A stretch of DNA of 64,000 nt from Planctomycetota bacterium (GCA_016745075.1 JADGDD010000001.1:993125-1057124), one strand, 5' to 3'; positions 26,549 through 37,163 are shown, numbered from the stretch's first letter. Numbers and translations are program-made. The notes: generated from the letters alone by a model not told the origin.

Positions 26549-28708
26549 TTATCTTTTTGTATCAGCTGTATCTGGTTCAATTATAAAATGTGTACATTCA
26601 AAGTCAGCATCTAGATCAATTTGCGCTTGTTCAGCACTCCATGAGCTAGCTTCATCTTCTGAATCAAATAAACGGACATGAGTGCGTGTTCCATTTGCTT
26701 TGACCGTCTCAATATCGTTACCTGCTGCCACAGCGAGCGGTTGATCCAAGCTCTGTGGCTGACCATTCACATAACAGTGCACACCATCACCTGTTCGAGA
26801 CAATTCTAGGCCTTTTCTCGTTTTCGTGAGCAACAACTCATTGCTCAGTCCTTCAACACCATAAGAGGTATTACGTTTTTTCGGACCAGGTAATTCATTA
26901 AGACGATGCGCAACACCATTATGGTATACCAGTTCATCTGCCCATTTTGGACGAGTAAGGAACCACCAAAGGAATAAAGCCAATAACAACAATGCGATAA
27001 GAGCACCAATCAATGCTGCCAATCGCCAATCCCATTCGACGGTCAAATCCTTATGACGTTGTGCACCTGGATGTTCCGCTATGTCAGCATCAGTATGGCC
27101 ATCTGCATGAGCAATAACAACCTGTGCAAGTTCTGTACCGCAATCAACCTCTGCTGGCAATGTCCATGTTTCTATCCATGCATCTGTGGTAGCAGCCGTT
27201 GCTCTATACAAGTCTGGGTTATCAGTACTTGGCTCGAGAGTTATAATATTGGTATTGCTCGCACTACTCGTCACAATCATTTTAATATCACTATGTAAGA
27301 ATCGACCACCAGAACGAACAAACGATAACGTTACAGGCTCACCAGCAAAAACCGTATCTGTATGCCAACCGCCTGTTAAACGCATTGGGTCTGACCCTAG
27401 TGGGTTAATTTCAAGTGGTGTGCTGTGCACCCATGATGCGAGTGGGAATCGTGCTGAAACCACAACCACACCTTCTGTATCTGGCAAAGTCAACTGCAAA
27501 GGGTCGGCTACGCCAACACCATTCATGTCGAGAGCAATTTGATCCATTAATTGATTCTGTAATGTCTCTGAAATATCTTTTCCGTCTGAACGAACGAATG
27601 AATGACGAATGCCAACCAACTCTCCCATAAACACACCACGTATACCGTCACTTACTTCAACCTGCATGCTGTGCTCTACCGAACGTTTAATAATACCATA
27701 TGATTCGTAAATATCACCCGCCAACGCTAGCACACCACCATCAATACAATTATGTATTTCTAAACAACGCGCTACACCGCTACGGTCTACCCACTGAGCC
27801 CATACTCCACTTTCAGGAGCTTCATCTCCTGGTACAATAATTGCCAGTGGACGACCATCAAATGTCACTTTAATTTCTGAGCCAAGTTCTTTCACAGTTA
27901 CATACACATCAGCCTGTTCGCAGCCTTCAGGAATAATAAGTTGGCCATTCGTTTTGTCTGTGCGAATAACCGTATCTGCATCTAACACGCCTCCTTTAAT
28001 GAGTGAAGAGAGAACTCCTTTCAGAAAAACGTTTTCTCCTCCGGCTCCAGCTATAACCCGTGCTGCATGAGAACCATCATTAACCAACCACGGCCACAGT
28101 GAGGTGGTTCGTGTATCTTGATTTGGGTCAAGAACCAACCAGAACACATCTGCATTGACTGGTAGACTTGTATGTGTGTTAGTGACGTGCTGGGTAACAG
28201 CACGGTTAATAATATCACGAGTCGGCTTTGCTGTTTGATCTGATTGTGAAGCAACCGCCCATTCTAAGTATGCTGGGTTCATTGCCTTATCAACCGCTTC
28301 CACACAGCCATCACCTGCAAGCATAATAAGCCGTGGTGGCGTATCTGAAGCAAGCTGCGGAACAATTGCATCATCAAATAACACAAGATAATCTGAGTTG
28401 CGAGCATTCGTACGCAGTTCACCAATTCGGTTATCTGCCACTGGCATCACATCGCTATCTACCGTCACGACGGTCGTCGGTTGACATGATGGCAATAAGG
28501 TGTCTGTAATTAAACGTAAGCGATCAAGGAAATGCTTATCAGCAGAAGAACGGGATTGATCAATACCGACATAGATCGATTTTACCTCATTCGTGTCTAC
28601 CTGTTGCGCCACCGCTGCGCTATCAACAGTCGTATCTTCGGCAGAGATGCTGCCGACAGAGAGACACGACAGAGAAAGCATAATAAGAACACATTGCAGC
28701 AATCTCAT
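26549..28708 (-). CDS. Exported vWA protein with membrane anchor and FHA-like cytoplasmic tail
   Basis: A 719-residue protein with a signal peptide (about 1-23). A von Willebrand A-like domain follows with a D-Q-S-R-S MIDAS motif (about 49-53). Beta-rich extracytoplasmic repeats lead to one membrane span (about 567-588). The C-terminal ~130 residues would face the cytoplasm and resemble a forkhead-associated fold (…V-H-C-Y-V-N-G-Q…, then a G-N-D-I-E strand), which binds phosphothreonine. It overlaps the upstream vWA gene by one base. Topology allows it to link periplasmic binding with kinase signalling. The FHA call is tentative. Confidence 0.65.
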   Translation of the reverse strand: MRLLQCVLIMLSLSCLSVGSISAEDTTVDSAAVAQQVDTNEVKSIYVGIDQSRSSADKHFLDRLRLITDTLLPSCQPTTVVTVDSDVMPVADNRIGELRTNARNSDYLVLFDDAIVPQLASDTPPRLIMLAGDGCVEAVDKAMNPAYLEWAVASQSDQTAKPTRDIINRAVTQHVTNTHTSLPVNADVFWLVLDPNQDTRTTSLWPWLVNDGSHAARVIAGAGGENVFLKGVLSSLIKGGVLDADTVIRTDKTNGQLIIPEGCEQADVYVTVKELGSEIKVTFDGRPLAIIVPGDEAPESGVWAQWVDRSGVARCLEIHNCIDGGVLALAGDIYESYGIIKRSVEHSMQVEVSDGIRGVFMGELVGIRHSFVRSDGKDISETLQNQLMDQIALDMNGVGVADPLQLTLPDTEGVVVVSARFPLASWVHSTPLEINPLGSDPMRLTGGWHTDTVFAGEPVTLSFVRSGGRFLHSDIKMIVTSSASNTNIITLEPSTDNPDLYRATAATTDAWIETWTLPAEVDCGTELAQVVIAHADGHTDADIAEHPGAQRHKDLTVEWDWRLAALIGALIALLLLALFLWWFLTRPKWADELVYHNGVAHRLNELPGPKKRNTSYGVEGLSNELLLTKTRKGLELSRTGDGVHCYVNGQPQSLDQPLAVAAGNDIETVKANGTRTHVRLFDSEDEASSWSAEQAQIDLDADFECTHFIIEPDTADTKR

Positions 28709-30987
28709 TATTTCGCTCCTTCTAATGTTATACTCATCGGTAATTCTACCACTCCTTCTGAACCATTTTCTGCGGTATGAATCATTTTCACTGTTCCTGA
28801 ATACGTACCGCTAGAGATATCTTCTCCGCGAAAAATATGCAATTTCACATTTGCTGACGTACCCGGCCCCATCTGTTCTGGCGAGAGGCTTGCACGAATG
28901 TCATAATCAGCACTCAAAATGTCTCCACCAGGACCCGTGAAATCACTCACTTCAAGCCGAACCGTCCCTGGCAAACCTGTCTGTTGAATAACTTGCTGAT
29001 CTGGAACGGATACCCATTCACTGGCTGCACTTGGCAAACGATGAACGGTATCTGGTGTTTGCCATGATAAATCCAATTGAGGCGGTGTATAATTGCAACG
29101 AATACTCAAGGGCTTAGCTGGCAATGCTCCGTATTGTAGTTGGGTTTTACCTTGCAATAAACCAGAGCGAGCAGTAACCGGTATATCTAATGCAACGGTA
29201 CCATCTGCACGAATATGCATAATACCTTTTTGCCCAGCGCTATCACTTAATTCAATATCAACCGCTTGCAGCGGCTGCTCTGGAAGCCCTGCCGGAACAC
29301 CAATCCAGTTGGCAAAGGATACACCAGCTGCACTACTGAGCGCTATTTCCGACTGCCCCTTCCACTGATACACATCAGCAGAAACACTCAGCGACGGTGC
29401 TTCGTCCTCCCGTCCATCTACAGAAATTTTTCCCGTTACCGTTGTTTGAAAACGACCTGCAGTTGCTGATTGGAATGATACCTTTACTCCATTTTTTTCT
29501 GTCGTCATTGGAACTGGCGAGCTAAAGCGGAAGCCATCACTCACTGGAAGACTCAACGTTGTTTTAGGAGGCAGGTACCCCCCCGCCATAAAGGGAACAA
29601 TACCAGAAGTTTCAACATTTGTCCATGTTGGTGGTAAAGATACAGCATCTGGATTCCATGACATCGTTGGTGATGGCCGTTTATCCTGCGGCTCCACTTT
29701 AAAAGTATCAAACTTGTGCAAATGCCATTTATCATCTACTGCAAAATCGTAATCAATGGTATGGGTTCCGACGTGATCCTTAGGGTCAATACTTGGCCAC
29801 TTTACACTATAAGGTGCAGAATAAATAAGAGCGCTGCCTTTTTTTTCTACAGATAACGGTGTTTTCGATACAAAATTACCATGTTCATCATGAATGATTG
29901 CAGTGACCGTGCTCCGCTTCGCAAGCTCATCCAACAGAGCATTATCTTCTTCCAATGGTAATACACGTAGGCCAAGTTGAATTGTTTCATATTCTTTAAC
30001 AAGGGCTGGCACAGGGATTGGACTGGCAACAATACCAAGAGAAATACTCACAAAGACACTGCGAGGGTCACCGTTATAGTATGCACGATAATTACCAGAC
30101 TCTGGGCGTTGAATGTTTAATAATTGTAAATTACTTGGCCGGTCTAAACGAGATGGATAAGTGTAATTCTGACGAGCATTTAAATCCAAAGCTTTTCCAT
30201 CACATTCTAAACTGGTAAATCCACCATTCCCGTTTTCTTGTTTTGCTGTAATCCAAATTAAGCTTTCTGCTGATGGTGGAACAGTAATCACAGAATCAGG
30301 AAGAATTTCATCAACCTCCAATGAAAAGTAATCATTTTCACGTGTAGAAAGCTGGTTAAATCTGCTCACAAGATCTTCTGCTTGTCGTACTTCGATATAA
30401 TTGCCACCAGTAAGCGAACAAATTTCTTTTAAATCGTGGCGCGTATGTTCAACACCTGTATGCAAATTCAAGCCATCAACAATCCAACCGCGAGCTTGAA
30501 AACGTTTGGCTTCGGCAATAACGTCACTGGCAGAATCTCGTGTTTCACCATCGGTAAAGAAAATAATACGTGTTCCGGGGGCGGCTGAAATACGATTTAA
30601 TTCTTTAAATGCCAAAGAAAGGGCTGCACGATAAGATGTACCGCCTTTCATATACGGTAAGGTATCACCAACATCCTGATCGCGCACCATGCAGCGCTCA
30701 TCCAAATCTGTAATATCCCGCCACGGTAATAAACTTTTCGCAGTATTACTAAAACCGACCACATTTAAAGCACGGCCATGTCTCACCGTGGCCAAGGCCA
30801 ACTGTACACAATCAATACAAAAATTGCGTTTGTCATTATCTCTCATAGATAATGAGCGGTCCACAATCAGCAGTACCGGACCTTCACTCTCTGTGGCTGA
30901 CAATGAAGTAGGGTTGATAACAACACTACAACAGATGAGAGAGAAAGCTGTACACCATGCAATACATTTCTGCATATAGGTTTTCAT
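28708..30987 (-). CDS. Exported von Willebrand factor A domain protein
   Basis: A 759-residue protein with a signal peptide (about 1-31). The vWA domain begins near residue 38 with the metal-ion-dependent adhesion motif D-R-S-L-S (about 43-47) and has F-F-T-D-G-E-T (about 146-152) as its later acidic loop. The rest is made of beta-sandwich modules and lacks a C-terminal anchor, so it is secreted or periplasmic. It is translationally linked to the anchored vWA protein after it and probably pairs with it. Confidence 0.8.
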   Translation of the reverse strand: MKTYMQKCIAWCTAFSLICCSVVINPTSLSATESEGPVLLIVDRSLSMRDNDKRNFCIDCVQLALATVRHGRALNVVGFSNTAKSLLPWRDITDLDERCMVRDQDVGDTLPYMKGGTSYRAALSLAFKELNRISAAPGTRIIFFTDGETRDSASDVIAEAKRFQARGWIVDGLNLHTGVEHTRHDLKEICSLTGGNYIEVRQAEDLVSRFNQLSTRENDYFSLEVDEILPDSVITVPPSAESLIWITAKQENGNGGFTSLECDGKALDLNARQNYTYPSRLDRPSNLQLLNIQRPESGNYRAYYNGDPRSVFVSISLGIVASPIPVPALVKEYETIQLGLRVLPLEEDNALLDELAKRSTVTAIIHDEHGNFVSKTPLSVEKKGSALIYSAPYSVKWPSIDPKDHVGTHTIDYDFAVDDKWHLHKFDTFKVEPQDKRPSPTMSWNPDAVSLPPTWTNVETSGIVPFMAGGYLPPKTTLSLPVSDGFRFSSPVPMTTEKNGVKVSFQSATAGRFQTTVTGKISVDGREDEAPSLSVSADVYQWKGQSEIALSSAAGVSFANWIGVPAGLPEQPLQAVDIELSDSAGQKGIMHIRADGTVALDIPVTARSGLLQGKTQLQYGALPAKPLSIRCNYTPPQLDLSWQTPDTVHRLPSAASEWVSVPDQQVIQQTGLPGTVRLEVSDFTGPGGDILSADYDIRASLSPEQMGPGTSANVKLHIFRGEDISSGTYSGTVKMIHTAENGSEGVVELPMSITLEGAK

Positions 30988-31023
30988 ATTTATTTCCTTG
31001 TTTTCGCTTCTATTTCTACTTTT

Positions 31024-32082
31024 CTAACTACACACAACCAAACAACGTTGTACTGGTAAACCATCTGAACCAACAAAACCAATTTGGCGAACGGCCAACA
31101 CCGTCCCCTGTGCTTCCGAACTTGGACGTGTACTACAATCATATTGCTTATCACTATGGATAACTGGATCAAAACGTTGCCCCGGTTGCAAAACAACATC
31201 ACGCAAGCCAATCCAGTCATGAAGAATGGCGAGCACCGCCTTGGTGCCTGCTGTATCATGTTTTTCTAACACGCGGGTATGATCATTCAAAAGACCACGT
31301 AATGCATCTGCTGATTCGGAACTATCTGTTATAGTATGAACTGCTGCCGTTAATTGATCTGCCAGTTTTTTAATAGCTGGTTGAAAAGAACGAATAAGAC
31401 TCTCGTAACATTCTTCCACCAACATCCAAATAGCAGATTGTAAACGATTTGGGTTCTCCATGACTCCAAGAGACTGAGCAGGAACCACCACTTCACCATT
31501 TCGGCTTAAACCAGTAGAAAGCACCAAGGGTGCACTCATAGGTAAAGCTTTTTGTACATGCGAACCATCTGGCCCAGAAAGTTGCACCAACTGTGCGTCA
31601 GTAGCGAAACACTCTTGCACAAGTGTGCGTATCTGCTGGAGCTGCTGTTGTAACGGCCCATAACTACGGCCAAGATAAGCCGCTCCCATCGTATCACAAA
31701 AACGAAGAATATCAGTAAGACGAGCAAGCCGGTCACCACCACTTGCCACCAAGAGAATCGCTCGAACTTTTCCCATAAAACCGGTATGTGCAGGGTCCAT
31801 ACCGACCCCTCGGTCACGTATCAGTGCAGCTAAAGCTTCTAAAGCATCACATAAAACCACATCGGCGGAATGTGGAGCATCATCATTCACTGACTCTTCC
31901 ACCACATCCACCGTACCATCTTCTAGATGAGGAGTTTCAACTATAAGGCTCTGCTGCTGTGGCAACTCCGATACCTGAACGTTCCCTTGTTGTTCTAAAG
32001 CGGCTAGTCGTCGCTCTAGAACATCTAACTGGGCACGTGCTGCCTGAAAATCTTGACGTAGTTGCCTCAGTTCATCACTCAT
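31024..32082 (-). CDS. GrpE-like nucleotide exchange factor, extended
   Basis: A 352-residue protein. An N-terminal coiled coil (about 1-35) is followed by a linker, a helical middle region, and a C-terminal beta head (about 290-352). The head begins P-G-Q-R-F-D-P-V-I-H and later has G-T-V-L-A-V-R-Q-I-G-F, matching the GrpE head that opens the Hsp70 nucleotide site. It is about 150 residues longer than housekeeping GrpE. It starts 3 bp after the Hsp70-like gene, so it is probably the dedicated exchange factor of that protein. No J-domain protein is seen. Confidence 0.68.
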   Translation of the reverse strand: MSDELRQLRQDFQAARAQLDVLERRLAALEQQGNVQVSELPQQQSLIVETPHLEDGTVDVVEESVNDDAPHSADVVLCDALEALAALIRDRGVGMDPAHTGFMGKVRAILLVASGGDRLARLTDILRFCDTMGAAYLGRSYGPLQQQLQQIRTLVQECFATDAQLVQLSGPDGSHVQKALPMSAPLVLSTGLSRNGEVVVPAQSLGVMENPNRLQSAIWMLVEECYESLIRSFQPAIKKLADQLTAAVHTITDSSESADALRGLLNDHTRVLEKHDTAGTKAVLAILHDWIGLRDVVLQPGQRFDPVIHSDKQYDCSTRPSSEAQGTVLAVRQIGFVGSDGLPVQRCLVVCS

Positions 32083-32085
32083 ATC

Positions 32086-34728
32086 TTAGTGAATTCCGCT
32101 AAATGGATTATCTTGATCACGACATAAATCTGGCGCTTCTTTCATATGGAACATTTCTTTCGTCCATGGATCAATAAGCACCAAGTGTTGATCAGCATCG
32201 ATATAGAGCACTTTCGCGATAGCCCCCTCTTCCATACCAGACAATTGTGCCGTGACATGCTCGTGGAGCGGTTGAGTCCATTCGCCATCCGGATTAACAA
32301 GATCAAACCACCCAATGTTACGAGGTTCAACACCCTGCACGTAATTGGCTTCTTCTGGGTCACAACCGATACCATGATCATGATACCAAGCAAAGAAGGT
32401 CAGCTCTGTACTTCTTGCATGAAGTACCGGCAATGAATCTGTCAACAGTACCATGCTATCAACAGCAGCACCACGTTTAATAACAGGAGCAAATCCACCT
32501 TTGTACCCAATAAGACTCAATTCTTTCTGGAAAAGACCAATCGTATATGGTGTGCGACTGAGAAAGTCTCCTGATTGATATTGAATAAGTCCGTCTTCAT
32601 GACCAAAGTCACGACGTAAAATATGTTCTTCACAAGCACCTTGCGCAACCGCAGCTTTTACACCTTGTGGATCCATAACAACCGCATCATTTGAGAGACC
32701 AAATGCTTCTACCGCTAGTTTACGAACAATTGGCAAACGTGCACTGTTACCAGCCAGCAAGACCAGTGTTTTACGACTACTGGCTCCTGCGCCACTTCCA
32801 CCATCAGTAAAGCCAAAGTCAAGGCCACCAGAACTACTGGTCATGTCACCTTCTTCTTCAACAAGCTTCGCTAAGCAAGCTGCTTTGCCAATAGAACGCG
32901 CAAGATTCTTTTCTATTGCTGCATTGATTTCATCCTCACTCACTTGAACACCCATCAGGTCCGCAGGAGAAAGCTCTGAATATTTAGCTATTTGATATAA
33001 TGGCTCAGATAGTGCACCCATACGATCTTCTGTGCTTACAGCACGAATTTTTGCAACCTCTGCTGGTAACCACAATTCATGGAATAATTTCTTAGCAGTA
33101 TCCTTAGCAATAAGATCACCTTGTTCTTCCAAGGTTGTCCAACAGGTTGGCAAGAGCACATTCACAACTTTTTCTAATTGTTGTGCCAAACCTTTTATTT
33201 CATGAGTGGCAACACCTGCCTTAGTACCTTCTGCAACCATACGTGCTAAGGCATCACTTAAACCTAAGCCCCATAACACTGCCATGTCAAAAACATTACC
33301 ATGTGCACAAACTAATTCTACTGCTGCTTCAATCTCAGCAGGATTAGTCATATTATAAATGTCAACTTCAACGCTGTCATCAAATGCAGCTGGCTGTTCT
33401 TCTGCTACTGTTTCTTCTGTTGGCGCTTCTTCACTAGCGAGGTTTCCCCACGGGTCTCCGCCACCATCATTACTGACACTCGCCCACGGATCATCCGCGA
33501 CTGCTTTCGCTTCCTCTACTGCGGCTGCTTCTGCCTTTTCGGCTTCTATTTTTTCAATTTTCTTTTCAGCTATCCGTTTAACGAGCTTTAATTTCAACAC
33601 GTTCATTACGGCTAAGGTAATATTGTCACCACCAAAATAGGCATCACCAGTTAAACCTTTAGCCGTTGTTGTGATAGTAATACGACCTGTTGGATCACGT
33701 TTAAGGTCTACATCTGTAACTGCTACGTCAACCGTACCACCACCAAAATCATAACTAACCAAACGGTAGAGACTTTCTTCCACATTAAAACGACGGAATT
33801 CATCAAGTAATTGTCCAGAAATATAGTTGAATGATGCAGCATTTGTTTCATCGACTTGCATCACTAAACGTTCATCTGACCATTCACGGTTCATACCTTC
33901 ATATGCTAATTTAAAGGCTGCACTCAGCGCATCCAATTTCTTGCGGTTATAAAGAATAGGGAAGGTTGCTACGACAGATTCAATACGCTGACCAATTTCT
34001 TTTTCCGCATCTTTTATCAGATGACGAATAATAAAACTTGCTATTTCTGTTGATGTATAGCGTTGGAAACGATCTGCTTCCATGCCGCTACGTTCGTCTA
34101 AAATAGTAATTTGACGATCTTGCCCCAGCAGACGCTTCACTGAAATACAATAGGAAAAACTATTTCCGCTATTATGCGCGATAAAGTGACGGGCAATCTT
34201 ACCAATTTCTACCGTTGGGTTTTCCCGCATGCTAATGTCTTTAAAGCGAATAAGTGTTGGCACCTCTTCACTGACACCCGGTGGTTTCACCAAGTCACTC
34301 ATCTGAATATTATCACCAACACGGTCTTTCCATGCATAACAGGTATTCGATGTACCGAAGTCCATAGAGAACGTCCCGCGATACGAGTCCATACCTCCAA
34401 TAATTTCTTGGAGATACAGATAAATCACAAGGGTTTCGTCATTATCAAAGGTAAACTCAATTTCTTCCCGCAACGTTTTTTCTTCTTTTGGGAAGCGACG
34501 ATGATCAGTATTCACATTTACAACTAACGGTAATTTACCACCAGCACGGAATGATAAGGTATCTCCAAGCAATGCCTTTTCTACATCAACCCAATCTGGC
34601 TTACTGACTTCGCTAATGGTATAATCCATCGCATTCATATTCGCGTTTGTCACCTGAATAAGTAAACGCTTAGAGCCTGATTCAGCACGAATCGTTTCGA
34701 TAAAGCATGGTTCTGGATGCAATGGCAT
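32086..34728 (-). CDS. Hsp70-like ATPase with N-terminal beta domain and acidic insert
   Basis: An 880-residue protein. A ~110-residue beta-strand-rich domain precedes the actin/Hsp70 ATPase fold: phosphate-1 SMDFGTSNTC (about 121-130), phosphate-2 YDFGGGTVDVAV (about 323-334) and the adenosine motif LLAGNSARLP (about 659-668). A low-complexity Glu/Ala insert (about 395-460) breaks the ATPase domain and holds two DPW motifs (near 413 and 425). No canonical DnaK substrate-binding domain is evident at the C-terminus. Start follows a GAGGA site. The order differs from DnaK, so this is a specialised chaperone-like or scaffold ATPase. Confidence 0.87.
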   Translation of the reverse strand: MPLHPEPCFIETIRAESGSKRLLIQVTNANMNAMDYTISEVSKPDWVDVEKALLGDTLSFRAGGKLPLVVNVNTDHRRFPKEEKTLREEIEFTFDNDETLVIYLYLQEIIGGMDSYRGTFSMDFGTSNTCYAWKDRVGDNIQMSDLVKPPGVSEEVPTLIRFKDISMRENPTVEIGKIARHFIAHNSGNSFSYCISVKRLLGQDRQITILDERSGMEADRFQRYTSTEIASFIIRHLIKDAEKEIGQRIESVVATFPILYNRKKLDALSAAFKLAYEGMNREWSDERLVMQVDETNAASFNYISGQLLDEFRRFNVEESLYRLVSYDFGGGTVDVAVTDVDLKRDPTGRITITTTAKGLTGDAYFGGDNITLAVMNVLKLKLVKRIAEKKIEKIEAEKAEAAAVEEAKAVADDPWASVSNDGGGDPWGNLASEEAPTEETVAEEQPAAFDDSVEVDIYNMTNPAEIEAAVELVCAHGNVFDMAVLWGLGLSDALARMVAEGTKAGVATHEIKGLAQQLEKVVNVLLPTCWTTLEEQGDLIAKDTAKKLFHELWLPAEVAKIRAVSTEDRMGALSEPLYQIAKYSELSPADLMGVQVSEDEINAAIEKNLARSIGKAACLAKLVEEEGDMTSSSGGLDFGFTDGGSGAGASSRKTLVLLAGNSARLPIVRKLAVEAFGLSNDAVVMDPQGVKAAVAQGACEEHILRRDFGHEDGLIQYQSGDFLSRTPYTIGLFQKELSLIGYKGGFAPVIKRGAAVDSMVLLTDSLPVLHARSTELTFFAWYHDHGIGCDPEEANYVQGVEPRNIGWFDLVNPDGEWTQPLHEHVTAQLSGMEEGAIAKVLYIDADQHLVLIDPWTKEMFHMKEAPDLCRDQDNPFSGIH

Positions 34729-34782
34729 AACGGGTAGTCCTCTTAAATAATTAAATAGCAGGTAATGTTGTTGAGATGATAA

Positions 34783-37098
34783 CTACGATAAAGCAACTTT
34801 TAATTCTGAATCCGTAAGCTTGGCACTCTCTACAATATCAGCAAAGAATAACAAACGACGGCGCAACTCTTCTTGTGGGTCTGGAGCCTGTCCGGTTAAA
34901 AGATGAATCGGCAGGTCAACAGTCGGAGAATTAATCAGTAAATCAGCAACTTCATCCGCCGCGCCGTGGTAATCATTGATTAAGTTCTTCAAAATAACTG
35001 CATAATATTGAGACAAAATGCTACCGACTTTATCAATAAAGCTATTGAAGGCAGCTGTGAAGTTCCGTACAATGTCTTCTTTAAAGGCTTGTTCAATTTG
35101 GGTTGTCCAACTTGATTCAAAACCCTGTGGCTGAATGTCACGGTCACGGATAGCCCACGTTTCTTCTTCTGCACGGAGATCAGTAATGATTTCCATATGC
35201 TGACGAGCTGTAGCTACCGCAGTGCGCAATGGAGTAACAACATCGACATCACATTGCTCACTGATATTTTCTAAAATCTTTTCAACGTTAGACTCTTCTA
35301 CACGCGCTGAAACCTGTCCAAAGAGACCACCAACAATACCGGTTGAGAAGGTTGAAATGAAGGTATGACAGAACACTTCTTTTGCGTAACTAATCCAGAA
35401 GCGTTTGATTTCTGCTGGAGCAGTAATCGGAGCTGGTGGAATAGCTGGGGCGGTAAGGTCTCCACGTTGTTCACGCACATTACGTAAAATAGCCATATGC
35501 TGTGTTTGCACAGAAGCGTCAGCCAAACTCCACGTTTTAAATTCTTCCACTTTTGTTAAAATTTGCTGTTTCAGACCTGGAATAATCCGTTCTGGAATAA
35601 CAATCGGACAACCTTGAACGAGCTGAGAGATACCACCAGAGAAGGTTTGTTTAGACTCTTGAATGAAGTCGTTAATACGACCAAATGCTGATTTACGATT
35701 AGAACGAGCCAGATCAATTTGCCCTTGGTTCGTTTCGATAAACGCCGCTGCTGCTGCAAGCGGACCTGCTAAATGACGTTGAATATCACGAATGCGTTCA
35801 AAAGCCAATTCTTCTTCCAGATAACGAATCATAACATCACGCATGTTTGCAACACCTGTGCCGCTTAACGCATCACGAACCCGGCTTTTCCATGGCTCTG
35901 GGGTATCGTCAGAAATGCTATTTAAACGACCTTTACAGCTTTCTAACACCGACTTCGCCTGTTCTTCTTGGCCTTTTGCTTTTAATACGTCAACAAGAGC
36001 CACCGTTGGGTACACATGTTTGGGCGACAATTGTTCTTGTAATAATTTATTCTTAAATTCGTTGTCGAGGTATTTTGCAATTTTAGTGCCTTCAAACTCA
36101 TCTGGAGACAGCATATCAAATTTATTGATAGTGAAGAACATCTTATTACGAATATTGCCCATATTCGCACGAGCCATTTCAGCAATAATATCCATATTTG
36201 CCATAGTAAAGCCACGGGGCTCAAGTACGCTCACAACAACGTCTGCTTGGTTAAGATAAGCGTGAGTAATATCTCTCTGGCGCGGGTTCGCTGAGTCTGT
36301 TCCCGGTGTATCAACAATCTGAATACCTTTTTCCGTAAACAAACGGTTGTTACAGAAAACGGTTACTTTTTCAATCAACAACAAATGACCAATATCATAA
36401 AATTTATTATCGCCTTCACTTGCCAAATAACCAGAGGCATTATTAATATCATTATCAATATGGGTACGTCCTAAACGGCTTGCATATTTCTCAAGGAAGT
36501 CTAGGAAACCTTTTAACATTGGGGCAAGTTCATCTGCACATTTTTGTTTTGAAAACTCTTCGCGTAAATCTGCCGGAAGTGATTCATCATCTTGAACTGT
36601 TGGCAACCAAGCTGCAACTTTTTTAATGACTTCTACCTGGGCTTCTACCCCTGCGCCAGCAAGTTCTTTTTCCCAATGTTTAAAGGCATTACGGAATTTT
36701 TGTTGATGCTCAACAATGCTATTTACCGCAATTTCTTTGGTGAAATAATCAATGGCAACGCGCTCGTTCTCACCTGGCCCCGGAGCTTGAACCACAGTGA
36801 TAGATAAAGTACATTCGCCTGCTGCCGCTGGCAACAAGTCTGGTTCATTTAACATACCATTAATAAAAGTACTCTTACCAGCAGAGAAGGTACCAGCAAC
36901 ACACATAGTGTAGTGGTCTTTTTTCAATAATTCATCTGCTTTAACAAGGCTCTCTGCAATATTTGATGAGGCATATTCTGGATATCCAGGAAGACCGTTC
37001 TGTGCATCTGCTTGAATTTCTGCATCAAAATTTTTAATCAGGTTATAAAGGTTTTCAGCTTCAGCGCGACGTTGTGGTAAAGTTACTGGATCAGGCAT
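34783..37098 (-). CDS. Bacterial dynamin-like GTPase
   Basis: A 771-residue large GTPase. G1 is GTFSAGKST (69-77), G3 VDTPGTDS (about 261-268), G4 TINKFD (about 320-325); helical stalk regions flank the G domain. A Gly-rich hydrophobic patch (near 575-600, ending GIVGGLFG) could insert into membrane. Bacterial dynamins remodel or protect membranes and some act in phage defence. An AAGGA site precedes the ATG. It lies between the degenerate kinase and the Hsp70-like gene, spaced 54-65 bp from each. Confidence 0.88.
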   Translation of the reverse strand: MPDPVTLPQRRAEAENLYNLIKNFDAEIQADAQNGLPGYPEYASSNIAESLVKADELLKKDHYTMCVAGTFSAGKSTFINGMLNEPDLLPAAAGECTLSITVVQAPGPGENERVAIDYFTKEIAVNSIVEHQQKFRNAFKHWEKELAGAGVEAQVEVIKKVAAWLPTVQDDESLPADLREEFSKQKCADELAPMLKGFLDFLEKYASRLGRTHIDNDINNASGYLASEGDNKFYDIGHLLLIEKVTVFCNNRLFTEKGIQIVDTPGTDSANPRQRDITHAYLNQADVVVSVLEPRGFTMANMDIIAEMARANMGNIRNKMFFTINKFDMLSPDEFEGTKIAKYLDNEFKNKLLQEQLSPKHVYPTVALVDVLKAKGQEEQAKSVLESCKGRLNSISDDTPEPWKSRVRDALSGTGVANMRDVMIRYLEEELAFERIRDIQRHLAGPLAAAAAFIETNQGQIDLARSNRKSAFGRINDFIQESKQTFSGGISQLVQGCPIVIPERIIPGLKQQILTKVEEFKTWSLADASVQTQHMAILRNVREQRGDLTAPAIPPAPITAPAEIKRFWISYAKEVFCHTFISTFSTGIVGGLFGQVSARVEESNVEKILENISEQCDVDVVTPLRTAVATARQHMEIITDLRAEEETWAIRDRDIQPQGFESSWTTQIEQAFKEDIVRNFTAAFNSFIDKVGSILSQYYAVILKNLINDYHGAADEVADLLINSPTVDLPIHLLTGQAPDPQEELRRRLLFFADIVESAKLTDSELKVALS

Positions 37099-37163
37099 GG
37101 TACATCCTTCGAGTTTTGTACAAAATGGTTAATGGCAGAATAAATAATTGAAGAAACAATAAT

